Of a stretch of 64,000 nt of DNA, positions 21,076 to 31,349 are shown one piece after another (position 1 is the first letter of the stretch; each line of letters opens with the position of its first letter). Source of the DNA: Ascarosepion bandense. Taxonomy: Eukaryota > Mollusca > Cephalopoda > Sepiida > Sepiidae. The notes beneath the pieces were generated by a model, which saw only the letters and a program-made list of their open reading frames with translations, was not told the DNA's origin and did no database searches. The DNA lies in the NCBI GenBank assembly GCA_037127315.1, contig JBBBDQ010001935.1:2941001-3005000 (forward strand), in the 5' to 3' direction. Position numbers and translations under genes: made by a program.

Positions 21076-21486
21076 CGTCATCACATTGTCAACTAATAAA
21101 TCCGTCATCCCCTTGACTTAAGTCCTAAGGAGCGACTACTTCAAAGATATTTCTCAGTTACACGCTCCCCACATTCCTAAGCCTTAAATCTCGTTCAGCT
21201 TATTATTTTCCATGAACCTCCGTTGGACCTATATTCAAGTATTATTTTAATTGTAAAAACATTAATTGATGTGTGTATATATAAATGTTATTTTCAACTC
21301 AATTTGCTTTTCTTGATTTTATAATCATTTTATGACTTATAGTGGGCTATCTACCACAAGGCCAAATTCCGTTAACCTGCAAAAATATACAGCTACCCTT
21401 CACTAGAACGGATTCCCACTACTAACGGAAAAAGAACAGATAATCAACCCACTATAACGTCATCACATTGTCAACTAATAAATCCG
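21076..21486 (+). repeat. LTR-like repeat, copy 2, bounded by 29-bp direct repeats
   Basis: The 29-bp sequence beginning CGTCATCACATTGTCAAC and ending AATCCG occurs at 21076-21104 and again at 21458-21486. The segment between matches 16480-17070. Whether the 29-bp copies belong to the element or flank it is not clear. Confidence 0.55.
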
Positions 21487-21582
21487 GGCAATGTTCTCTG
21501 TGTCCGGTGTTTTTTTAGCATCAGTAGCCCCGATTATAAGGATTATTATGAACCGTAAACTTGAAGAAGTTAAGGTTGAGTG

Positions 21583-21629
21583 GACATGATCGCCCAAGCG
21601 TGTATCACGTATGGCACTTAACTGACTGA
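21583..21629 (+). repeat. SINE1 3' tail fragment
   Basis: ACATGATCGCCCAAGCG through TTAACTGACTGA, about 47 bp. Short 5'-truncated copy. The surrounding 21487-22020 is otherwise unrecognised. Confidence 0.7.
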
Positions 21630-22120
21630 ATTATGATAGAACAGGGAGATGTCTGTAACGTTTCATATGTGGGGTAGGCGTGGAAAATAACTTACTAGCC
21701 ACAAGATCCCGTAATCATTTTTGGACCCTGTCAAGGCAGGACAGTGAGTAATAGACAATACCAGCCCAAATATGGCAGCAATGGTTCATTTATAGTCTTG
21801 CTTGACTTTTGTATGTCAGCAGAAGTCAGGCATTTTCTGAAGTTATAGAAGGAACCGACAATTCTTCCAAAAAATTAGCGAAGGTATGAATATACGAGTT
21901 TCATTTGAGATCTGGGGTGAGCTTTAATCTCCCAAAAGACGTTCGAGGCGAAGAGCTTCATTGATATTATGGCGACTCATCAGGACTGATGCAATTTTAG
22001 GGGCTGCTAGTTAGTAATGAATTCAACACCCAGTAGACATGCTGAAGAGGGACAGAGGAAAGCAGAAAACAACCTGCCTTTCGAGATTGTGTAAATTGTT
22101 TACAGGACGTGGATTAGAAG

Positions 22121-22722
22121 TCAGTCAGTCAGTTAAGTGCCATATGTGAAACACGCTTGGGCGATCATGTCTCGAAAGAGTATTATCCCGCAGTAGGTTG
22201 CCATTGCTTTCTGCGGTCGGCTGATTGCCAACCAAGGCTATAGAACCCAATCTGTCCTGTTATTTGACTCATAGCTAGAAAGGGAAGATATGTATTATAT
22301 TATTATATAGTAATAAGTGGGGGATCAGTTTATTACTTGATAACAATATAAAACTGATCCCCCACTTTATGCCCAATAGAGGCCTTAATCATATGTTCAA
22401 CTATTATATTCAGTCAGTCAGTTAAGTGCCATACGTGAAACACGCTTGGGCGATTATGTCTCTTTCGAGACATGACTGACTGGGCAGAAGATTATCCCGC
22501 AGTAGGTTGCCATTGCTTTCTGCGGTAGACTGGTTGCCGACCAAGGCTATAGAACCCAATCTGTCCTGTTATTTAACCCATAACTGGAAGGAAGAGAGGG
22601 ATTAATACCTTTCCCAAGGGTATTTGCGCGTAAGTGAATGTAATGAATTCAACTGGAATTCGAACTCGGCTCCACGATTTCTCGTTCCGAGCCGATATCC
22701 ACTGGACCACAGCGCACATCCG
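22121..22722 (-). mobile_element. SINE1-P-SINE1 composite, copy 2
   Basis: The 602-bp insertion is flanked by the exact 10-bp duplication GGATTAGAAG (22111-22120 and 22723-22732). On the minus strand: full SINE1, linker P, then SINE1 from mid-body onward. Both SINE-to-P junctions agree with copy 1 at 7098-7827 although the two lie at different sites in different RTE copies. Confidence 0.9.
22279..22409. repeat. Palindromic linker P (in SINE1 dimer 2)
   Basis: Arms TAAGTGGGGGATCAGTTTAT and TATAAAACTGATCCCCCACTTTA fold perfectly over about 18 bp; the loop is near TTACTTGATAACAA. This is the cleanest copy of P. Confidence 0.9.
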
Positions 22723-23019
22723 GGATTAGAAGAGATAGCCGAAAGACAAACTTGGCTAAAAGCTACAAAAGACAGGAAGTTGTAGAGAGCAATGATCGCC
22801 CATATCCTGCTGGTACAAGAAGAAGAAAAATAAGAGAAGAACACCCCCTAGAAGAGACTATACACCCCCTACAAGTGACTATACACCCTAACAATCAATT
22901 GTAAAATCCACAAAAGACCATCATAATATCATCTATTTCAATTCATGTCCTTATGCTCTTCTTAGTAAGAAATTTTAAATTGGTGGATTGATTTCGTTTA
23001 GTGGCATATCTATAAGTTT

Positions 23020-23975
23020 TTTTTAATCGTTTCACCCCAAGCAAGGCGGTATCTGGAGTAAAGAGAGAAGGAAGGAGAGACAGAGGAAGGCAGCGGATAA
23101 TATATTTGCAGGGTCTGATCAGGTGGATGACGGAACGGGGGTTGCCAGGAGCAACAGGAGCAAACATACTAAGAGCCACAAGGAATAGGGAGACGTGGAG
23201 AGCCATGATCGCCTACGTCCTGAAGGGACAGGGCACATAGAAGAAGAAGAAGGCGGTATCGCCACTGATGCGCAGGGGGCTACATAAGAGTAAAAGTTTA
23301 GGCAGGTGGAGAGAGAAGATAAAGACGGGCCAGTTACAGGTGTATCAGAGAAAGGGCAAGAGAAGGATTGGAACACATGTATGAAGACGGTTGCGAAGTT
23401 AGAGAGAAAGGAAAAGGATATGATATACGGGGTGATGTAAAAAGGACTGGAGTCAAGTGGATAAGAGATGGGAATTGACATTGCATTTAAATTCCTGGAG
23501 GTTGTAGCCGCCAGGAAAGCAAGTATATGGAAGGGAGTTCAACAGGCGGAAAGTGCGAGAAAAGAAGCTGATGGAGTAGAATTGCCGCCTGCATTTGGTT
23601 GATCTAAATGTGTGGGATCTAAACCTAAATGGGTGGGACCTTGTTGCCATTCTTGCGGTGATTGCACTAATGACTTAAGTTCGTCGGAGCAAAAGCCATG
23701 AAATTATTTGTAGAAGAGACTGAGGGAAGCCACATCCCCCCGGTGAGAAAGTGGCTGGTGTCGAGTTGCGAAGTCGGGACCTGTCACATTACAGATTCTC
23801 CTTTGGAGCCTGTCGAGAACATTGAGATGAACGGCAGGGGCGCCTGACTAGATATGATAGCAGTATTCTATGCAAGGACGGATGGTTGATTTGTATATGT
23901 GTAAGATGGATTCAGGCGGAAAAATCTTCCTGGCCCGACACAGTGACCCAACCTTCCTAGCAGTGGATTTAAGTG
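23020..23975 (-). pseudogene. CR1-like LINE, 3' part, with an RTE fragment inside
   Basis: The plus-strand reading starts with poly-T, AATCGTTTCACCCCAAGC (LINE 3' tail), and ends at GTGACCCAACCTTCCTAGCA. On the minus strand the C-terminal RT region can be read in pieces (ESILHIYKSTIRPC-like, RLQRRICNV, SLFYK, then the RLWNSLP-like end) with frameshifts. The tail is interrupted by RTE sequence at 23054-23249. Confidence 0.85.
23054..23249 (+). mobile_element. 5'-truncated RTE insertion with 11-bp target duplication
   Basis: TGGAGTAAAGAGAGAAGGAA through GGGCACATAGAAGAAG is the RTE 3' end. AAGGCGGTATC occurs at 23043-23053 and 23250-23260. This is the footprint of target-primed insertion into an existing LINE tail. 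Confidence 0.92.
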
Positions 23976-24203
23976 ACCCAAATTATTAATAGCCAAAATC
24001 TAAATAATCTGAACACAGTTTTATGGTTTCAACTAAAGTTAAAATATATTGTTAGTCATTTTATTATAAAATATATTCTTGGTAATTTTATAAAATGTAT
24101 TGCTGATCATTTCAAAAATATATTGTTGGTAATTTTAATATAAATATGTACGGCTAGTATTTTGTTTATATAAAAATGTATTGCTCGTATTTTTACTATA
24201 AAA

Positions 24204-24395
24204 ATGTATTATTATACTTTCATAGTGCTTTGCTTTTGCTTAGGGATTCACGATTTGCACATAGCTGGGACCTTAACAGGTGCTACCACCCAGGCTCAGG
24301 ACCTGGGAACAACAACAATTAAGAGGTGGTCCAATCTTCCGATCAGAGGCCTTGCAGCTGGATGTAGTTTATGGTCATACCCTGGAATGATATTT
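24204..24395 (+). repeat. Interspersed repeat R1
   Basis: CATAGCTGGGACCTTAACAG, GTGCTACCACCCAGGCTCAG and CAGCTGGATGTAGTTTATGG match 56155-56340 in reverse. The upstream 24040-24200 consists of short local repeats of a TATATTGTTGGTAATTTTA type. 24400-24630 is unrecognised. Confidence 0.65.
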
Positions 24396-24630
24396 TAAGC
24401 GTCATAGCAATCAACTACAATCATGATTTGATGAATTAATACAAAGTCTGTTGATAAATAAGAACCCGAATCACTTCACTTAAATAAGTGATAGCTAAAC
24501 TTTTTTTCGGGCTACCGACCTCTGGTGCCTAATCCACTTTTCTCGCGTATCTTCGCTTACGTCGACGGTAAAAGAACTCACCGAATAATTTGGATGGTAA
24601 ATTGTCCGAAAGAATCACACCGGGTGTCAA

Positions 24631-25012
24631 TTTTGTAGAGTAATTAATTTTGTAGAGTAATTAATTTTGCAGAGTAATTAATTTTGCAGAGTAATTAATT
24701 TTGTAGAGTAATTAATTTTGCAGAGTAATTAATTTTGTAGAGTAATTAATTTTGCAGAGTAATTAATTTTGTTTTAGAGTAATTAATTTTGTAGAGTAAT
24801 TAATTTTGCAGAGTAATTAATTTTGCAGAGTAATTAATTTTGTAGAGTAATTAATTTTGCAGAGTTTTAATTAATTTTGCAGAGTAATTAATTTTGCAGA
24901 GTAATTAATTTTGTAGAGTAATTAATTTTGCAGAGTAATTAATTTTGTAGAGTAATTAATTTTGTAGAGTAATTAATTTTGCAGAGTAATTAATTTTGCA
25001 GAGTAATTAAAT
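24631..25012. repeat. 17-bp satellite, about 22 units
   Basis: Unit GCAGAGTAATTAATTTT or GTAGAGTAATTAATTTT. Two units are variant (GTTTTAGAG near 24770 and GAGTTTTAATTAA near 24863). Each unit contains ATTAAT. Confidence 0.97.
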
Positions 25013-25094
25013 TGTAGACGATGCCACTTACATTTGATCGATGTCGAAAATAAATAATCGCCAATTACGGAAAGTATCTCTCACATCCTGATTG

Positions 25095-25352
25095 AGCACT
25101 CTGGAAGAATGGTAGACTTTCAAAAAACAGGACTTAGTCTACGCATCGCTCATTCAGTAATGAATTAGAGCACTCTAACTACTGGCGTATGATACATCAT
25201 ACGCTAAAAGTCTGCTTCCTTCTACCGAGCGCCCATAAGTCAGAGGAAGAATCGCCGACTGACGCCAATTCGGTCGGGTTTAAATCCTGGGTAAAAGCAA
25301 TCGGATGTCTAACCGTACTGACGAGCTGTGATACAGCGAAACAGATCTGTCT
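25095..25352 (+). mobile_element. SINE2 (second tRNA-like SINE), copy 1
   Basis: Matches 50258-50553 in reverse. A box-B-like GGGTTTAAATCC (GGGTTTCAATCC in the other copy) sits in the context CCAATTCGGTCGGGTTT. The element ends at CTGAGAATGACTTT, directly before (TA)n in both copies, so (TA)n appears to be its tail or target. Confidence 0.65.
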
Positions 25353-25360
25353 GAGAATGA

Positions 25361-25365
<5 letters not shown>

Positions 25366-25414
<49 letters not shown>
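25366..25414. repeat. (TA)n microsatellite
   Basis: About 24 units between SINE2 and the foldback. Confidence 0.95.
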
Positions 25415-25415
<1 letters not shown>

Positions 25416-25424
25416 TTAAATAAA

Positions 25425-25705
25425 ATAAAGACAAGAGGAAAACTGTATTTTAAATCGCCTACGCGTTCCGTCTTGTGATGAATTTTATCAAGGCAAAAAA
25501 ACGAAATGAGCTTTATTCTAAATTACGTATCTATAAACAAACAGTGTTGGCAACCACAAAGACGCTCACAAATCATTTCAAAGTTTGTTTATAGATACGT
25601 AATTTAGAATAAAGCTCATTTCGTCTTTTTGCCTTGATAAAGTTCATCACAAGACGAAACGCGTAGGCAATTTAAAATACAGTTTTCCTCTTGTCTTTAT
25701 TTTTT
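25425..25705. repeat. Large inverted repeat, ~125-bp arms
   Basis: AATAAAGACAAGAGGAAAAC on the left meets GTTTTCCTCTTGTCTTTATT on the right. The arms also share CGCCTACGCGTTCCGTCTTG / CAAGACGAAACGCGTAGGC. The loop is about 30-40 bases (CAGTGTTGGCAACCACAAAG). The arm has the GACGAAACGCG motif seen at PLE ends, so this may be two head-to-head PLE termini. Confidence 0.92.
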
Positions 25706-25745
25706 TAACCATCCTGTTGTTAATCTCAGATTATAACTGAGTATA

Positions 25746-25748
<3 letters not shown>

Positions 25749-25818
<70 letters not shown>

Positions 25819-25820
25819 TG
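25749..25820. repeat. (CA)n then (TA)n
   Basis: About 29 CA units and a few TA units. They truncate the gypsy fragment that follows. Confidence 0.95.
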
Positions 25821-26600
25821 ACAAAAGCCATTGATACTGATTTCGCCGTAATTTCCGTTATTGGGCATGCTTCTATCCACCTCGTGTTTCTGTCGATGCA
25901 TGTCAATAAATATCGGTAAGGTGAAAGGTAAGAGTCCTTTTGGTTTTTACTGCTGGTAAGGGACCGACAATGTCAACATGTACAGTTCAAAACGGCTAGA
26001 AGGTAATTCAAATGGACTTACTTTGCTCTTCGTGTGTCTTATAACTTTTGCTTGTTGGTAATGCTGGCATTCTGTGCACCAAACTTTTATTGATTTGTCC
26101 ATATTCGGCAAATAATATCGGGATTTTATCATTTTTCTGGAAGCTGCTATTCTCGGGTGTGACAGGTTATGCAGACTGTCGAATACTGATTTTCTGAGCT
26201 TTTCTGTCACAAAAAGTCGTGTGAAAGGTAATGACGTGTCGCATAATATGGTGTCCTTTTTATTTATTGTATATGTTTTCAGTTGGTTTTAGAATGTTTG
26301 GATTTCATTGTCAGTAGCTTGATGTTTCATTATTTCCTGGAAGTCACACACATCAATAGTTATAGCATTTACAGGTCTTGATAAACAGTCAGCTAATATG
26401 TTTTGTGATCCTCTTATGTGTGAAATATCATTCACATATTCGCTGATAAAACAGAGGTGACGCTGTTGTCTATCAGATTTTAAGGAAGATTGGCTTTTAA
26501 TAGCACTGCAAAGTGGCTTGTGGTCCGTCAGCAACATAATATTTCTGCCTTCTATTAGATGTTTAAAGTGGAGTACTGCTAGATAGGCGGCTTTTTGAAT
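25821..26600 (-). pseudogene. Ty3/gypsy pol fragment: RNase H and integrase start
   Basis: Minus strand, in order: RNase H with LLTDHKPL, SDRQQRHLCFISEYVNDISH and NILADCLSRP (26540 to 26370). Next is the integrase zinc-binding region HNLSHPRIAASRKMIKSRYY with WCTECQHYQQAK (26165 to 26035). Then comes the integrase core start VDIVGPLP (near 25975), which includes the first catalytic Asp, and TCIDRNTRWIEACPI. There are frameshifts or stops between the parts. It ends in (CA)n. The motif style is nearer CsRN1-type than K02A2.6-type gypsy elements; that placement is inference. Confidence 0.9.
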
Positions 26601-26700
26601 TTTCTTTCGTTACATTGCCACCATGTCGTTATCTATCCGCTCCTATATCAAACTCTATGTGACCGGTCAGAGAACATACTTAAATATATAATTCTGGTCA

Positions 26701-27609
26701 TGGCTTGTAAATTTCAATGGCTTGTAAATTTCAATGCGTCTAAGACCAAACTGCTCTCTGTCAATCATCACAGGCAACCTCTCCTGTCTCCCATGAGCAT
26801 GGACCAAGCGAGTCTCCCCGAGAGCAATACTCTGCGGCTCCTCGGCCTTACCCTCTCTTCTGATCTCAAGAGGAACCACTACATTGAGTCAATAGCTAAA
26901 TCCACTGCTAGGAAGGTTGGGTCACTGTGTCGGGCCAGGATGTTTTTCCCACCTGAAACCATCCTGCATATATACAAATCAACCATTCGTCCGTGCATGG
27001 AGTACTGCTGCCATATATGGTCTGGTGCCCCCGCTGTTTACACCGTGTTCTTGACAGGCTCCAAAGGAGAATCAGTAATGTGGTAGGTGCTGACTTGGCG
27101 GCTTGACTACAGCCACTTTCCCACCGACGAGATGTGGCTTCCCTTTGTTCTGCGCCAACGAACTTAAGTCACTGGTGCCTCCGCAACAGGTGCTTACTCG
27201 TGCAACCAGACTGACATTTGGGTCTCACCCATTCACAGTTAGATCAACCAAATGCAGACGACAATTCTACTCCCGCAACTGCTTTTCTCGCACTTCCCGT
27301 TTGTGGAACTCGCTTCCTTATTCTTGCTTTCCTGACGGCTACAACCTCCAGGAATTTAAATGCAAGGTCAAGACTCATCTCTTAACTACTTGACCCTAAT
27401 TCTTTCCACACCGCCTTGTATGTCCTTTCCTTTCTCTCCACCTTTGCAACTGTCATCACAATTGTATTCCCATCCTTCTCTTGCTGCTTTCTAACTGGTT
27501 CGTCCTTCTCTTCAATCTCCAAATATTTTTCTCTTATGTAGCCCCCTGCACATCAGTGGCGTTACCGCCTTGCTCGGGTTTATATGATAAAAAAAAATAA
27601 AAAAATAAA
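26701..27609 (+). pseudogene. CR1-like LINE 3' half with tail
   Basis: Read in pieces: FNASKTKLLSVNHHRQPL, LRLLGLTLSSDLKRNHYIES, HIYKSTIRPCMEYCCHIWSG (26740-27040), then a frameshift, NELKSLVPPQQVLTRATRLT, RLWNSLPYSCFPDGYNLQEF (27160-27360). This is the part after the catalytic YADD motif. The 3' UTR ends in the tail CATCAGTGGCGTTACCGCC, TTGCTCGG and poly-A. It inserted next to the gypsy fragment. A deletion removes a SLFYKYFHGF-like segment. Confidence 0.9.
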
Positions 27610-27837
27610 ACGTGAGGAGGCTCCCAGAACAATTTTTTTTTCAGCTGTGAGAAAAAAAACCCCCAAAAAACCCGTTTCGCTGATTTATTTTGAATTTTTC
27701 GATTTATTAACGAATCAGGATCCAGAGTATCGCTTTTAAAAAGAAAATCTTTTATCCGTTTGGATCCAGTTTTGCGGGTGTGCAATTTATTTTGTATGCT
27801 TTAGTTGATTGATGGATTATATGGGATTTGTATCCTA

Positions 27838-27930
27838 ATGTAATGTGGTAGGTGCTGACTTATCGGCTCGACCACAGCCACTTTCCCACTGACGAGATGT
27901 GGCTTCTCTTTGTTCTGCGCCAACGATTTC
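27838..27930 (+). repeat. CR1-like LINE fragment
   Basis: GTAATGTGGTAGGTGCTGAC to TTCTGCGCCAACGA. It shares the same internal deletion as the copy at 27080-27165, so it comes from that copy or its source. 27610-27837 is unrecognised. Confidence 0.75.
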
Positions 27931-28019
27931 TATCTTGTACACAATAGACTAATGCATGTATTTCACATATAAAACTTGACTTCGTAAGCTAATTATTTCA
28001 GCAATAATAAGGATAAACT

Positions 28020-28715
28020 TTAAGAAAACTGAGTGCATGGTCATCAGCAAAAGATACAACCCAAAATGCCAAATACAGGTAGGGGATAACAGAATCAAAC
28101 AAGTCCAAGAATTTAAGTACCTAGGAAGTGTTCTAACAGGAGATGGAAGGTGCGACACGGAGATCCGAAGGCGAATTGGCATGGCAAAGGACGCGTCCCA
28201 GAAGATGAGCAAAATACTAACACACAGGAAAATCTCCATAGAAACGAAGAAAAGAGTGCTAGACTGCTACGTGATGTCAGTTCTTCAATACGGCTGTGAA
28301 TGCTGGACAATATCATCGAAAATGAGGACAAAACTGGAAGCGGCCGAAATGTGGTTCTACAGAAGGATGCTACGGATATCGTGGACTGAGCATACAAGCA
28401 ACGACGAAGTGTTAGAAAGAATGGCAACAAAAAGGAAATTGATGCTGAGCATCAGGAAGAGACAACTGAAGTTCCTGGGACATGCAATGAGGAAGGAGAG
28501 CCTGGAGAACCTGATACTGACTGGACAGATAGAAGGAAGGAGAGACAGAGGAAGGCAGCGGATAACATATTTGCAGGGTCTGATCAGGTGGATGACGGAA
28601 CGGGGGTTGCCAGGAGCAACAGGAACAAACATACTAAGAGCCACAAGGAATAGGGAGACGTGGAGATCCATGATCGCCTACGTCCTGAAGAGACAGGGCA
28701 TATAGAAGAAGAAGA
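28020..28715 (+). pseudogene. RTE-type LINE, C-terminal RT region, longest open copy
   Basis: A 222-codon open frame (28037-28705). Features: FKYLGSVLTGDGRCDTEIRR (residues ~27-47), VLDCYVMSVLQYGCECWTIS, MWFYRRMLRISWTEH, SNDEVLERM, RQLKFLGHAMRKESLENLIL, then a basic GRRDRGRQR and the end WRSMIAYVLKRQGI. This is the region downstream of the catalytic motif in RTE/BovB-type elements. The 5' half (endonuclease, catalytic RT) is absent. Tail ATAGAAGAAGAAGG. Confidence 0.9.
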
Positions 28716-30332
28716 AGGATGGATTTAACTCTCATCTAGAGCTACAGGGTCTTCACAATATTAATGGGATCGATGTATTTGAATGGAAGTTATTGGTTAC
28801 TCAGCATCAGACAATACAAGGTGCTCAGATAACATATGCAGTCTATAAAGTCCGATATTTATTTTTCTAAGAAACAAACTAGGCAACTGCGCCAAAGCCT
28901 CGCTTTAAGAAATCGTCGTCGGAAACAAGCACTAGCGTCCATCTCTACACCAGTTGATGACTCGCTAATACTGGCCTTGTGTGTTTTGTCTTCACTATAA
29001 AAGGAAGTAAGAGTTTCGTTCCAGAGCACAAGAAGCCTAGGAAAAATGTTAAAGATTTTGTGTGTCAAGCAGTTAGGCACCATTTTGATCTATACGCTGG
29101 GATCTAAAGATAACTGGCGCGTTTGGCATCAGTTTGTGTAGTTAATCAGTGTATTTCTCCCACGTTTCGGTAGATACTGGTAATTACACCGCTCGCTCTA
29201 TTGGTAGGTTCGAAGTTAGCGTCCAGCTTCCAGACAAAAATAAGCAGAGTCGTAACTTATTACGAGCCAGTGCACGTCACCATGGTCCCAACTGGACTGC
29301 CAGCCAATGTCCCAGAAACTTTGTATTGACCAAAAACATTGCCGACGCACCAATCATTGCCGTTGGCCTTGTTCTCAATCAGAGTCCCCGGGTCGTGCCA
29401 ATCAGCATAAAATAACAAATGTCGAAGAATGTAGTTTTCTTGGACCAAACTTGCGAGAGTAGAGGATGCAGCTAACGAAATGACGGACTGTCTAGCGTGG
29501 GTTTATGCACGTATCCATTACAAAACAGTAGCTCGACCAACAAAACATCTTGGAGGCATTGACTCTAGTAACAGTTTGGTTATGGGAGTTGTCAGTTGAA
29601 TGTTTCACAATACTGCACTCTCTGACAGAGTTGTTTTCTATCATTTACTCCCTTAATATTTATCTTTCTAAGAATACCCCACAACGCAGCAGGGTTGTAC
29701 TACATAGCTGGTGATTTCATGAAAGGATTCACCCGCCCTTCTTGGTCTTAATCCTGCTGAGTGTCTAATCCCCTTCTCATCTGAAAGGTCCTAGGGTTAA
29801 CAAGTTTAGTTGAAAAATTATCGGACAATGCGGCAGGTAGGACTGGTACTATATAATATTACTCGTACTGTTTAGTAGTGACCGGTAGAATTTATAGTTA
29901 CGTGGCAATATTGAAGAAATATGATGTTAAGAAGACAATAAGGTACATTTCAACTTTGACCTGTGCAGATGAGCACATTTATAATCAATAATAGAACCAC
30001 TCTTCATTTAATGATTGATCCATTTAACGACTCTAGATTTGCTTTGCAATCAGCTACAACATTTCATAAAATAGAATAAATTAAACCAGTTCATATTTTG
30101 TACACCCACCACATATCTATCTGTTAAAGAACAAAACACACGCCAATTATTGTATTGTTAATGAATTTAAATATATGAATAGCAACAAGCTTTTCAATCA
30201 GAGGCATAAAACCACAGTAAACTGCAAACACATTAAAGAATTAACCTTACAATCATGCTAAAATATACTACAAAAGCCAGAGCTAGGACCCCTTAAAAAT
30301 GATACACCTTCATAGTACTAACAACACTCTTA
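28716..30332. other. No recognised feature
   Basis: 28716-29830 is mixed in composition with one 88-codon plus frame (29149-29415) and a 62-codon minus frame; neither belongs to a family I recognise. 29830-30332 is AT-rich. A host exon or an uncatalogued transposon could hide here, but nothing in the sequence supports either. Confidence 0.3.
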
Positions 30333-30760
30333 CACACACCACAAACTGTGATCTAATTTAAAATTTAAAATTTTATAGAAAAAATCGATTTCCTAAATTC
30401 AAAATTAAGGTTAAATATGCAAAATTAGATTAATTATAAAAGTTGTGCTTAAATACACACATTAAATTTTACCTATTACCTAAAATACAAACATACCTAT
30501 TACCTATTTACCTATTACCTTAAATACAACATTAAATCTTACCTCCTACATTAAATTCTACCTATTACGCACCCATTACCTACTTACCTATTACCTTAAA
30601 TACAAAAATTAAATTTTACCTCTTACATTAAATCTTAACTATTACACACCACAAACTGGGATCTAATTTAAAATTTAAAACTTTATAGAAAAAAATCAAT
30701 TTCCTACATTCAAAATTAAGGTTAAATATACAAAATTAGATTAAAAAACTATGCTTCAAT
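30333..30760. repeat. Local duplication with ~120-bp units
   Basis: CACACCACAAACTGTGATCT at 30333 and CACACCACAAACTGGGATCT near 30645 start units that share ATTTAAAATTTAAAA and AAATTAAGGTTAAATAT. Between them are many short ACCTATTACC repeats. Confidence 0.85.
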
Positions 30761-31082
30761 ACAAAAATATTCTATAGTTGTACAAATAAACATTAAGTCC
30801 AATCCCATCCCTTCCCACCCCCTACACCTACTCTGCTCCTCTAAGAAATCCAAAGGATAAAGTCTAGTCAGAAGATCATAAAACTTACATCCTATCTGCT
30901 ACTGTTAAATCTGCCTACAAAATTCCCAGACACTCATTAATTCAACTGTATATTCACTACTCACAACACTTTCTTCAAACTTCAAACGGGCAATTTACAA
31001 AACTTATTCCCTTATCACTAACCCCTACCAACATCCCACACACAACTCACCAAATATAAGAAAAGAGGCTTTCCATTCCTGT

Positions 31083-31145
31083 CCACACCACCTGACGAGA
31101 CATTGTAGTTTCAATGTCGAAACAAATGTACAATTTGTAGTGCAT
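31083..31145 (+). ncRNA. Hammerhead ribozyme motif
   Basis: Core CTGACGA (31092-31098). Stem II GACATTG / CAATGTC, 7 perfect pairs with loop TAGTTT. GAAA at 31119-31122. Stem III CAAAT / ATTTG, 5 pairs. Cleavage triplet GTA (31137-31139). Stem I is short: CAC before the core pairs with GTG after the cleavage site. All conserved core positions of the hammerhead family are present. No coding sequence of a retroelement is recognisable next to it, but (TA)n follows at 31168 as at PLE ends. Short stem I is the weak point. Confidence 0.75.
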
Positions 31146-31167
31146 ATATTAAAAAAATTGTACATGT

Positions 31168-31170
31168 TCT

Positions 31171-31205
<35 letters not shown>
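31168..31205. repeat. (TA)n microsatellite
   Basis: About 18 units, just downstream of the hammerhead motif. Confidence 0.95.
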
Positions 31206-31209
<4 letters not shown>

Positions 31210-31349
31210 TCCGCCCCCACATATAGAATCCAATTTAGATATATATATGTATAGTGTTCAGTTGCGATGATGCTTTATATATATGATCGTATAAATATAT
31301 AAAAAGAAAAAAAAGTAAAGTTTGATTCCTTAAAATATTTTATGTCTCC

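Larger units (their letters stand above)
22020..22832 (+). pseudogene. RTE-type LINE 3' end (different subfamily), split by a SINE1 dimer
   Basis: 22040-22120 joined to 22733-22832 reads RGLE then EIAERQTWLKATKDRKL and RAMIAHILLVQ, like the extreme C-terminus of RTE proteins. The tail is AAGAAGAAGAAAAA. The subfamily differs from the other copies. The dimer insertion carries a clear target duplication. Confidence 0.65.

Noticed and set aside
23015..23300. Two separate LINE tails
   Set aside because: The 11-bp duplication shows it is one tail interrupted by an RTE insertion.
24631..25012. CRISPR-like array
   Set aside because: No spacers; units are contiguous 17-bp repeats in eukaryotic DNA.
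28716..30332. Host gene exons
   Set aside because: No frame over 90 codons, no conserved domain recognised, no consistent splice-site pattern by eye.
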